DNA of 64,000 nucleotides. Origin: Sphaerolaimus hirsutus. Lineage: Eukaryota; Nematoda; Chromadorea; Monhysterida; Sphaerolaimidae. This document shows, piece by piece, positions 50,202 through 60,120 of the stretch. The translations under genes and the position numbers were made by a program. The DNA lies in NCBI GenBank assembly GCA_964036195.1, contig OZ038457.1, positions 1,773,180 to 1,837,179 on the forward strand, read 5' to 3'. The notes beneath the pieces were generated by a model, which was not told where the DNA came from, ran no database searches, and saw only the letters and a program-made list of their open reading frames with translations. How positions within the stretch are numbered: the first letter of the stretch is position 1; every line of letters starts with the position of its first letter.

Positions 50202-51437
50202 ATGGCTTGGCTCGAGTTTAAACAGAAAGGCCATAGACATGGTGTTGCAGAAGATCCAATAAAGAAAGCAAGAATTGTAGGAGCTAATGACTCTAACTTA
50301 TATGCACAAACCGTGGCTGACAATGAACGACTATCGACGTTTTTACATGGTGCTGCACGCAAAGTACGAGGACAACACTTGAAAGAGTTACGTGGTGTGA
50401 TTGATCCAAAGATCCCTGCAATCCCCCCGGAAGCTGTTTTAGAAGAAGCTCATAAACTACAGCAGAATATATTACACAAGAGCAAGGGTGCTCCTGTGCC
50501 ATATTCTAAAAACGCGGTGCCACTACCATATTCGGCTTCCCTAATACGTGCTAGTTTCGCCCCCGAACATCGACCGGCAGTGGATAAAGTACTAAAAGGC
50601 CTAGAACCGATTGCATCTGATGTTTTGGATCCGTTGGGGCGCTTGAAAATACCCGGAGAGGAAGAACCTGGAGCTGACGTTTTTGATTATTTACATCATG
50701 GAATTGTTGGACCTGAGCCTGGCTCAAGTTCTGAGCCTCCACAAGGGTCAAGTTATTTCTTCAATAAAGTTATGGATAGCTATGAGAAACAGCAGGGGCA
50801 GAAAAGCGGAGATGTAAATGCTAAAATACAGACAGAGGTTCAACAAACACCACAGAGTGGTGGTGGTGGGGGTACAACAAAACATGAAGCAGATAGAGCC
50901 GAATATAGTGATGGAGAAGGTTACGATGGAAACTTGGAGATGGAAAAGGTTGAAACGGATGAAGATGTCGATGGTGATGACGACGACGATGAAAGTATAA
51001 TAATTGAGGATAGTAGTGATCAGGATGAAAGGGGGGACTTTAAAAGTGCGCCTACAGAGTTTGGAACACCATTAGAAGAACCCAAAAAGGACAGTGCTGA
51101 TGTACCTTCTCGAAAAAGCACCACACCAAAACCGCCTCGTGATATTCTCAAAAGTGGTCGTGGTGGTCCTGGTCGGGGTCGTCCTCGTGGTAGCTCTAGT
51201 GTTGGTACTCGTGGGGCTAGTGGCAGTACCAGACCAGAACCGTTACCCAAGAGAGAAATTACAAAACGATCTGCAGCTATTGCAGCATCTAGTGCATTAC
51301 AAGAACAAGCCACTTCAGATGAGGATGAAGCAGTAGGCGACGAGGACTATCGAAAATCATCTGCACCAAGAGGCAGAAAAGGTGCACGACAACAGTTGCC
51401 TAAACACTACAGTGAAATAACAAAGAAATCACATTAA
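50202..51437 (+). CDS. unknown Maverick protein, acidic with Arg-Gly tail
   Basis: Single exon, ATG 50202, 411 residues, stop TAA. The first 190 residues are ordered-looking (FKQKGHRHGVAEDPIKKAR; PIASDVLDPLGRLKIPG). Then an acidic stretch (EDVDGDDDDDESIIIED), then a Lys/Pro part and a GRGGPGRGRPRG run resembling an AT-hook or RGG box, which can bind nucleic acid. No family recognised. Position between the ATPase and integrase suggests a virion or core component. Confidence 0.7.
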   Translation: MAWLEFKQKGHRHGVAEDPIKKARIVGANDSNLYAQTVADNERLSTFLHGAARKVRGQHLKELRGVIDPKIPAIPPEAVLEEAHKLQQNILHKSKGAPVPYSKNAVPLPYSASLIRASFAPEHRPAVDKVLKGLEPIASDVLDPLGRLKIPGEEEPGADVFDYLHHGIVGPEPGSSSEPPQGSSYFFNKVMDSYEKQQGQKSGDVNAKIQTEVQQTPQSGGGGGTTKHEADRAEYSDGEGYDGNLEMEKVETDEDVDGDDDDDESIIIEDSSDQDERGDFKSAPTEFGTPLEEPKKDSADVPSRKSTTPKPPRDILKSGRGGPGRGRPRGSSSVGTRGASGSTRPEPLPKREITKRSAAIAASSALQEQATSDEDEAVGDEDYRKSSAPRGRKGARQQLPKHYSEITKKSH

Positions 51438-51447
51438 TTTTACCATA

Positions 51448-53664
51448 ATGCATAAGCAATATACTCAAAATCTTGGTGGTTCTAAATGGTTACGGTCGCA
51501 ATATAATCTACCTAGTGATGAATGGCGGAAACATGTATTATTAAATGAACCTGCATATTATTTGAAGGGGCATCCATCATGGAGACGTGGATTTGAACGT
51601 TTGCCTATACTGGTACGTACTGTATTATTATTATTATTATTATTGTTACAACCAAGAAATCGTCGTTTTACTCTGTTTAGGTGAGCGGTCCGGATCGTTT
51701 TTGGTCTGTTGATTTAATGGTGATGCCAGAACGTGACATGCATGCAAATGACAATTATCGATATATTTTTGTGTGTTGTGATGATTTTACAAATGAAGTT
51801 TGGATGGAACCGTTGAAGCAAAAGACTGGATTAGAAGTGACAAAAGCTTTCAAGTACATTATGGAACGTAATGGTGGACGTGCCCCCATGCGTCTGTGTT
51901 CAGATTTTGATCGGTGCTTCATGTCTATACATTTTCAAAAGATGTTATATGGCGTTAGTGTTTCCCTTGATTTGCTGTTGTAGTACATGTGCTACTGCTG
52001 AATTCCCATGTAGATAAAATGCACGTTTGCACCGGCCGCCGAAGATGTTACACGACTCCCCAAATTGGATTCACTCATTCGAAACATTCGCAAACGCATT
52101 GAAATGTATTTCATGACACTTGTTGAACAGCAAAATCCGGAAGGTGGCCATCGGCGATGGATACATATTTTACCAGCAATTGAAAAACAAATGAACACCA
52201 CGCGAACACAAGCATTATTTGGAGCAGCCCCTGTTGAGACATCACAACCACAAAGTGCAAATGCACATGCATTGTTGATTGCCCGACAATTACGACATAG
52301 GCGGAGACGTGCACAGCCAAATACAGTATACAGTGGAACTAGTCGTGAGGCGGCAGAGGCGGCGCATGACAAGCTTTCGTCGCTGACTGGCTGGGTACGC
52401 CTCTCGAGGCCTCCGCCTGCGCATGGAAATCCTATAAAACTAATTGCACGCGAAAAATATACGCGTGAAGTATTCCCACTAGGCCGCAGATTTGTAAAAC
52501 AAGATAAACCGGATACATATTTAGTGTTGGACCCACAGGATGAGAAATTGGCACCTTTAAAAGGACGTTTCTATCGACAAGAATTGATTGCAGCACGTCA
52601 ACCTGACAAAACTAAACCTCCTCCTGCAGTACTTTATAATCTTACTGCAGCAGCCAAATCTAGTAGGACTACTACTACCACAATTGGGAATAGTGGAAAC
52701 AGCGACAGAAAGCAAAATGTCAATGACAACGTCAATAGTCATAGTGACTATTCTAATAGTAACAACAGTGATATTAATCACCGCAGTGGCCGCTCTGGTT
52801 CTAATGTTAATGGTTCAGAAATGGCTGATTACAACAATAGTGGAATACCAGCATTGTACTCAGTGGGAAAAGTCGTCCAGAGACAGCAACGCTTACAGCA
52901 ATCACAACAACAATCATCGCAACAACAACATAGAACACCATTACTATCCATACGAAAGTCCACCCCCTCTGATACCAAACTTAACGGTACCAATGCGACT
53001 TCCAATGGAGTCATCGATTCTGGGGAGACATCGGAGAAATCGTCATCAGACAAACCCCCCCACACTACCAAATCGTGGCAGCAGCAACAGCCAAGTAGAA
53101 GGTCGAAACAGAAGGAGCAGACTGTCATATCGTTACGGTGGCGGAGGCGTAGCAAACGACAAGAAGAGAAGCGGGAGCGAGAGCGACAACACGAGCAACA
53201 ACACGTATGTTTTTGCTTGTCATTAGGTGTTTTTTGTCATTACAAAACTACTATTATTATTGTCACAGGATAATCGTCACAGAACCAACACCACCACCAC
53301 CACCACCGGTACAAATGAGAAGAACAACACTTCCTCATATGAGCGCGCGCCCCCCCGTCGCGGCTTTGCCGCGACAACACGACGGTCTGCTGCTGGAACC
53401 CATGGGGGGTCCCGTGGGGGGTCCCGTGGGGGGTCCCGTGGGGGGTCAGGTGGGGGTCGCGGGGGGGACGGGGGGACTCGTAGCCGGTCTGCGACCCCAC
53501 CCCATCCCAATGCCAAGGATGCTGGAAAACCGGCGCAGATGGGGAATGGTGATGGAGTGAGTGGTCATGGCCGGAAAAGAAGAAGAAGAAACAAGAAACA
53601 GCCCTCTGCTACTAGTAGTAGTAATCGGCGATACAGTGCATGCTTGCAAGCGCAAAAACGATAA
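51448..53664 (+). CDS. retroviral-type integrase of the Maverick with RGG tail
   Basis: Exons 51448-51612, 51681-51953, 52014-53204, 53269-53664; phases all 0. The start has the GG-x-L and W-x-x-x-x-L pattern of Maverick integrases. The rve core shows WSVDLMV (first Asp), LCSDFDR (second Asp) and, 34 residues later, KLDSLIRNIRKRI where the third acid is normally Glu but here reads Asp. A small SH3-like end follows (FPLGRRFV ... LKGRFYRQELI). After residue about 340 comes a long Asn/Ser/Gln/Thr tail, then GGSRGGSRGGSRGGS repeats and a GRKRRRRNKK run. Integrases of this type insert the linear element into host DNA. The unusual third residue may affect activity. Confidence 0.85.
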
Positions 53665-53757
53665 TGTGATTTTGTTGTAGTATTTAAGCATGTTCATGTC
53701 ACGCGTGATTCACTTGTGCTTATTATTACTATTAATAAAGGATTGAAAACTGCAAGA

Positions 53758-56236
53758 ATGCGACAAATTGTATATCTTAGCTCGGACAGACAATGGAATG
53801 AGAAAACCAGTTCACACGGGTTTTTCTCAAACTTCTCGGCACGTAGTGGTGGCAATTCAGTACAACAACAGCAGCAGCCACTTCCAGTAGCTGGGGCGAC
53901 CGCTTCACAGCACAACATTGGTACTGCATTTTTGTTATCTCGAACACTACAACCACTATTGTGATTATTGAGAAAACGTTTCAGTTCCCTCACAATCACC
54001 TGTCGACGAGGGAAGCACAATTGTGTTGGAAGAGACGTTTACACGCTGTGCTGATCTGCAGAATCGTGCAGACCACATTAGTTTGATCGATTTGGAGCTT
54101 TGGGGGTCGCCTGTTTTTGAAGGAAAAGATACAATCCCCGATTTTATTGTGGTTGACTGTGGAGGTACACTGTTGTGGTGTCAGATTGACATTACCAGTG
54201 CATTGACGTTTCCAAGGAACAGCTTTGAGGATTGGGCACAGATTGTCGAACGTGAATTAAATTCAATTTTACGAGCTAATCCCGAAGAAAACGCTGGCAG
54301 ACTGGGGGGAGGCAAACTGCGGGAGTTGGATGAGTCTACAGCTGCACTATTAGGCCGATTGGAACCTGGTTTTTTCCGTTGGCTTCAAGATGGTGCGAAC
54401 AAAAAAGCAGCTGCTGACGAACAACTCCTCAAAGAGAAACAAAAAAGGTCAGCAGCAACAGCGCACACTGGGGAAGGCAATACAAAAGAACCTTGGTGTA
54501 ATGGAACTACACCACACCAAGAGAGGGGCACAGCGTCCCCCGTTTTACCCAAAAACGAGTCACGGTCTGGACACGTCAAACCCAAACCTCGTCACACGCC
54601 CATCTCCAATGGACATGATGACCGTAGCATCGACAAGTGCCAAGACACAGAAGGTACAAAAGGCACAAAAGAGATTGGCACTAACAGCGGGCGCGGGCCG
54701 GCTGAATCGTCGGATATGTCCCCTACGGAACGAAGCACTAGGAAGCTCGTCAAAACTAGCTCACTTCACGACATGGAAATATCCCCGATTAAGGAGCGGC
54801 CAGTTGGTGGCAAAACCGACAACGGTGGTGGTGGCCCCCAAAGTGACAAAAGTAGCGGGGTTGGCAGTACCGAAAGCACCGGCACAAACGGGTCCCCCCA
54901 CCTCGGCCTCACAGGCGGGGACATCACAGGGAACAGTGACAACATAGCTGACAATCCGACACTCGCAGATTTAATGACAATGGTAGAATGGGATGAGGAA
55001 ATGGATGACAATCGATCAGTAGACTTGACAGAAATGATGACTGATTCTGAAGCTGGTGGTGATGATGAAATTGATGAAGAGTTTATGGTGGATAGCGACG
55101 ACAACAACGACAACAGTCCTACAGTAAGCGGTCTACTGTTCACACTTGTTGTTGTTAATGTATAATACATCACCATGACAACCCAACAACAACAACAGCC
55201 ACTAACAAAGGACGAAATGGATGCCGTGAGACGTGGACGACTGTTACGTCTCAAAAGACAAACCGCACAAAAACCGCCAATAAAAACAATGACAAAGCAG
55301 CAAGACAATAAACATCTCATTAATGATCCGGAACAAATTAACAAAGGAGTTTTCATGGTGAAAGAGATTATTGTCCGCAATGGATACAAAATGCCAAGTG
55401 CATGGGTATCCAATATGGCTACATCGACGCTGGATTATTGGATAGCCAAAAGGCTAAAGGAGACCTTGACACTCCATCACAGCATGACAATGCGTGATGC
55501 AAGTGTTTTTGTTGCTTCTCTGTTACTTGAGGACGAAAACTCACTGCTGAATGGCGATGCGGCACGAACAAATACACTAGCATTCGAGTCCAATTCAGAG
55601 ACACCATCTCATATTGGGATACGTCGCTTTGCGATTAGAAATCCCGATACAAATCTGGTGACTCGAATGTATATTAGTGAACAGCTGGCATTAGAACTAG
55701 GCTTTGTTAGTGTGTCAAGCATACAAGCAAACCAAATCGATTGGCAAGATACCAGTAACAAGCAATATGGCTACATGAAAAACAGAAAGCGGACGTATGC
55801 CACTGTTCCGCATCAATTCGATTTACGCCGACAAGTGCAAGTAAGGTGCGATAGTGTCGAGGCAATGTGTACCGTGTTTCAGTCAGAGGAGAAACCATTA
55901 CTAGCTGTGTTTACGTGGAAATCAGCTTTACACACCCCCGATAGTGGCTCAAGTGCATGGGCTTCATCTCGACGCAACTATGTATACGAGCCGTTATCAC
56001 CGCACTTTGTACAGTTGAAGCAGGTATGTTGTTCATGCATTTTCAATTGTCATTAGCTACTCCAAAACCCCACCCCCCAAAAAAAACAGACGCCAACGAG
56101 TGGATGCGAAAAAGGATTGAAGCTGATCCTTTTTAACCATTGGGGGAAACCGATTCGTGCAAATGGTCTTGTGTTTGCAAAATGCGCACTAACGAATTCG
56201 GATGCAGAAGGCGGACTGGACGCTGATTGGATTTGA
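53758..56236 (+). CDS. penton (minor capsid) protein with long disordered insert
   Basis: Exons 53758-53920, 53985-55123, 55199-56023, 56090-56236 (TGA); phases match. The amino end (YLSSDRQWNEKTSSHGFF) resembles the start of Maverick pentons. The carboxyl end is the better match: YEPLSPHFVQLKQ then GLKLILFNHWGKPIRANG, the last strands of the single jelly roll that sits at capsid vertices. Between lie about 300 residues of low-complexity, acidic sequence ending DEIDEEFMVDSDDNNDNS. Alternatively two genes are present, the second starting at ATG 55175, because the 55124-55198 intron contains that start. Length far exceeds the usual 200-300 residues. Confidence 0.6.
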
Positions 56237-56348
56237 TATTGATGTATTGATTGTCACTTGATATTAAGAAACAAAATAAAAAACCCGTTTTTCTCAGTGA
56301 TCATTCTACTATACTACCATAATCATTGTTAGCAATACAACCGTCAAA

Positions 56349-56909
56349 ATGGCTAATCGATCTCGTTCAAAGCCACTATATCAATCTTCAACCAATTTTC
56401 TAGCAGGTGCACGGCACCAAACAACCAGCTGCAATTCTTATTTGCAGTTTGCACCACGCGGTACACACTGGTATGACAACATGGCTAATGTACCGGATGA
56501 AATATTTACTAAACAATATTGGTCACAACAGTTTGATCAAAACATGGGCGACTTAGAAGCCACAAATAGGCATAAATGGTCATCGGCTATGTTGTCTGAA
56601 TTATCTTCACAAAAACTGGTGACACCAAGTGCCCAAGATACATCCGATGTAAACCTACAACAACAACAAGAACAGTTTGCGCATACAACTGGCGAACCGG
56701 CAGCTGCACAGGGCGACTTACATTCACAAAAACCGCCATTAGAAAACACCACAATCGGTAATGCCGCCACTATAAAAGGAAAGAAAAAAGCCACAAAGCA
56801 TGAAAAGCAACAAGAAAGTGTACAGTTTGTACAGCCACCAAGTAACAGTACGAATGTGAAATCGAACAGCTCTACCGCTGGAATTGCTGTTTCTAGTGAA
56901 TGGCTATAG
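56349..56909 (+). CDS. unknown small Maverick protein
   Basis: Single exon, ATG 56349, 186 residues, stop TAG; AATAAA just downstream near 56921. The first 85 residues are Tyr/Trp-containing (THWYDNMANVPDEIFTKQYW); the rest is Gln/Ser/Thr-rich with a GKKKATKHEK basic patch. No family recognised. It sits between the two capsid genes, so a structural or scaffolding role is possible. Confidence 0.6.
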   Translation: MANRSRSKPLYQSSTNFLAGARHQTTSCNSYLQFAPRGTHWYDNMANVPDEIFTKQYWSQQFDQNMGDLEATNRHKWSSAMLSELSSQKLVTPSAQDTSDVNLQQQQEQFAHTTGEPAAAQGDLHSQKPPLENTTIGNAATIKGKKKATKHEKQQESVQFVQPPSNSTNVKSNSSTAGIAVSSEWL

Positions 56910-57073
56910 TGATTGTTTGATCAATAAATAATAATAAAACATTGTCCTATTTTTAATAATGTCAATCATGAATTAAGCGTTGTAATCATACACGCATGTG
57001 TCTCTTACACATATTGCAACAACCACAGTTGTAGTACAGAGTGTTCGTTTAACATATACATGTAGTTAACAAG

Positions 57074-59205
57074 ATGGCATCTAATAATCCTGCACGTATA
57101 TTGAGCCCAAGGAAGAAACTTTTGGACAGTGGATCACATCTTTTGCCATGTCCACCCGAATTCAGACCAGGTAAGACATGTGGGAGAGTATGACATGTGA
57201 AAATGTAAAAAGTATAATTCTGTAGATGCACTACCACCGACACAAGCCTATGTGAGCCATTGTGAGCGTGAACAGCTTTTGCTAATAAGTGATGGCAGTG
57301 AAACATCACCATGTGAGCTTTTTTGCATTTTGTTAGTTGAACACTTGTGGTGAAAATAACATGCAATATACCACACAAAGATGTGTTTACAACCGTGGCT
57401 GCCAGTACGGGTTTATTGGATTTCTCGTCACTACATTTACATTTGGTGATGCGGGTCGTTACGATTGATGGACACGAAATTAAGGGGGAATATCCAATAG
57501 GCAACGTTTTTAACGCTGCTGAGGCTGTCACATTGAGAGATCAAGTTGCATATGTGCCAAATCCCTTAGAGAGCATATGGGATGGCATTGAGATATTCCA
57601 CAATTCTCTATTGCTCTGTAGAGAATCCAATTATAGTAAAAAAGCCTATATAAAGAAGGTTTTACAGACAAGTGGTGTCTTTAGACGTACACAATTAGCC
57701 GCCAGTGGCTGGGTAGAGCTCAAAGATGAAGAAGCAATGGCTATTCAAAGCAACGGAACAGAGTACTTTCGAAAAAGATCTGAGCCTGTGTTTATGACTC
57801 AAGAGTTTTATGGAAGATTAGCTCTTGACTTTGGCGAACAGGCTAAGCCATGGCATTCTTCAATGCAGTTGACAATTGTGCTTAGACGAGTGCCAGACAG
57901 CTTAATGTTTGAATCCTTCACTTTGCCAAAAGAGTATGTTGGCAAATTGAAAATCAAACTTGACAACATTGAGCTGTCTGTACGCAAAATACACCCGGTA
58001 TGTTGTTTTCACACACTACATGTTGTTTTAACACACCACATGTGATTTTCACACCATATATGTTATTTGCACACCCCACATTCCAGGTGACATCACTATC
58101 TGTTGCACTAGCTGATCGTGTAAAGACACATGGAATCTACCATTCATTTAGACAGTACAATGTGGGCCAGGTGCCAGTTCCACAAATGGAAATGTTAAAT
58201 GTAACAGAGAGTGAAAACACAGCAAATATAGTGTTTTTTCTGGGTGTTCATTTAACATATCCACTTGTGAAACTGGCATATCGATCTTTTTAAGTGAAGG
58301 AGCTCGGGCCGCGCCTCCTATTGCCTTAGGAACACAGGGTTTTTTTAAAACTTTTTTAAAAATTTGAAAAACTTTTCTTAAAAAACTTTTTTTTTTTTAT
58401 TTCATGTGGGCCGTCTTCCGCGTGGACTGGTGTCAATTCCACAAAATGAAAAGTGACAAGTGAAATGACAAGTGATATGACAAGTGAAATGACAAGTGAA
58501 ACGACAAGTGAACAGATGCCATTTCTCTTGTCATTTCACTTGGCACTTATTGTTTTGTGGAACTGCCCCCCTGATCATCTGCATGACAAAAACTGATGCT
58601 GCCAACCCACAATCAACAAATGAACCAAGACATAACTATATGCCAATGCATGTGTCTGACCTCTCAGTCCAAATTGGTTCAAGGTTATGTCCAAATAGGC
58701 CTTTGAGGTTCAATTGGAACACTGCCAACAGTTCCGACATTTTTCGAGAATGCTATTCTTTAATTGAGAACTGGACAGCTGTACAAAATGAGTTGTCAAT
58801 GGTAAAGTTCACAACATGTCAATTTTTTGTGTGTATAAGTCTGTGCAATGACAAAGTCACTAGGTATGTTGTCTTTTATTTCATGTTTATATGAGTTTAT
58901 TTATATCAATGTTTTCATTTTTAGCAATAGCTGGGAAGCTTTAAACACTGGAGATGCTTTCCTAAATATGACCTTTGCTGAGCCCATACCAAAAGGGGGA
59001 ACTATATTATATAGTTTGCTTGTCAACGATGCATTCCTGAGGATTGGTATGTTATTTGCACAAGATGTTATTTGCACCGGATGTGATTTGCACAAGATGT
59101 TATGTGCACAATGCATTTTTTTTTGTTGCAAATGACATATGTATGCTATATAAATCAATTTCAGATGCTACAAACACAATCTACACTCAGCAAGTCCATG
59201 CATGA
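57074..59205 (+). CDS. double-jelly-roll major capsid protein, split by an insertion
   Basis: Exons 57074-57170, 57226-57312, 57381-57997 and 58087-58293 code the first jelly roll: STGLLDFSSLHLHLVMRVV, then LDFGEQAKPWHSSMQLTIVL and KLKIKLDNIELSVRKI, a strong match in order to Maverick and virophage capsids. A TAA stops the frame at 58293. The second jelly roll resumes about 290 bp later (58583-58863, 58925-59046, 59165-59205): HVSDLSVQIG, GDAFLNMTFAEPIPKGG, NDAFLRID, TGA. The gap holds a T-rich segment and a complete MITE. The protein would build the icosahedral shell. AATAAA lies at about 59260. The copy is probably defective. Confidence 0.75.
58427..58574. mobile_element. MITE inserted in the capsid gene
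   Basis: Left GGTGTCAATTCCACAAAATG and right CATTGTTTTGTGGAAC-like end with GCCCCCCTG are inverse copies; the interior is repeated AGTGAAATGACAAGTG. The end motif CAGGGGGCAGTTCCAC is shared with 28480-28640. Confidence 0.75.
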
Positions 59206-59344
59206 AGATGTGATTTGACTGTATATGGTGATGTGATTTTGATTGGATTGTTTTGATGCAAATAAAAACAGCAATTCCTTCAACAAATAACAATTTTATT
59301 TTTCTTATAACAATAACAATAAGTTGGCCTAAGACAATGGATAT

Positions 59345-59690
59345 TCTATACAACATGCAATGTTTTTTTGGTGTGAACTCCTTATGAACACTTTTCCCAT
59401 GCTACACAAGAATCACAATAATAGTGGGAAACTTTTTAAATTTTTTAATTTTTTAAACTTTTTTCTTTTTGGACAAAAAATTCTGTACAACATTCACTGT
59501 TTTTTTGGTGTTGTGAACACTTTGTGTGAACACTTTTTTTATTTTTGGGTTAAAAATTCTATACAGCATTCACTGGTTTTTTGGTGTGAACACTTTTTGT
59601 GAACACATTTTTTTATTTTGGATTAAAAATTCTATACAACATGCACTGTTTTTTTTGGTGTGAACACTTCTTGTGAACACTTCCCCCATC
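59345..59690. repeat. tandem repeat, about 85-bp unit
   Basis: Three to four copies of a unit reading AAAAATTCTATACAACAT, CACTGTTTTTTTGGTGTGAA and CACTTNNTGTGAACACTT. It lies in the 3' region between two convergent genes. Confidence 0.7.
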
Positions 59691-60120
59691 CTTGATAATT
59701 ACATGTCTATTACAGAAAGAGAGAAAGAAAAATATTTACAAAAGAGATGGGGGCAATTTTACAATTTTTTATCTTGGTCTTTCACATTTTGGCAGACAGA
59801 CCTAAATAGTACCATACAATGACAGCACCCATGTGGTAGTAAACTGTACACTTTAACCCATTTGACCACAAAATCATACTTTATATACATACATGCATAA
59901 CTGTACACAATTAAGCTCATATTCTAAAGGCATTCACATTGTTCTGCAAATTTCCATGCATTCTTCTGGTGATACTGATGCATGTCCTTCACACTCACAA
60001 TGGGCACAGCGAATGTACAAGTGGTGGGTGGCCCCAGCTGTGTTGCAGAACCTAGGGGTGGGAAAAATACATTTTAAAAAGGTGGGAGACGTTTTTGCAT
60101 ATACTGAAAAACCTTATTCT

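Larger units (their letters stand above)
40305..59205 (+). mobile_element. endogenous Maverick/Polinton (adintovirus-like) element, borders unknown
   Basis: In one stretch and one orientation lie the core gene set of Mavericks: protein-primed polymerase B, FtsK/HerA ATPase, integrase, penton and double-jelly-roll capsid, plus small unknown proteins. Host-like introns cut most genes. Terminal inverted repeats and the usual short target duplication were not identified, so the limits given are those of the recognised genes; the minus-strand genes on either side may belong to it. Interruptions in the ATPase and capsid genes suggest an inactive copy. Confidence 0.85.
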
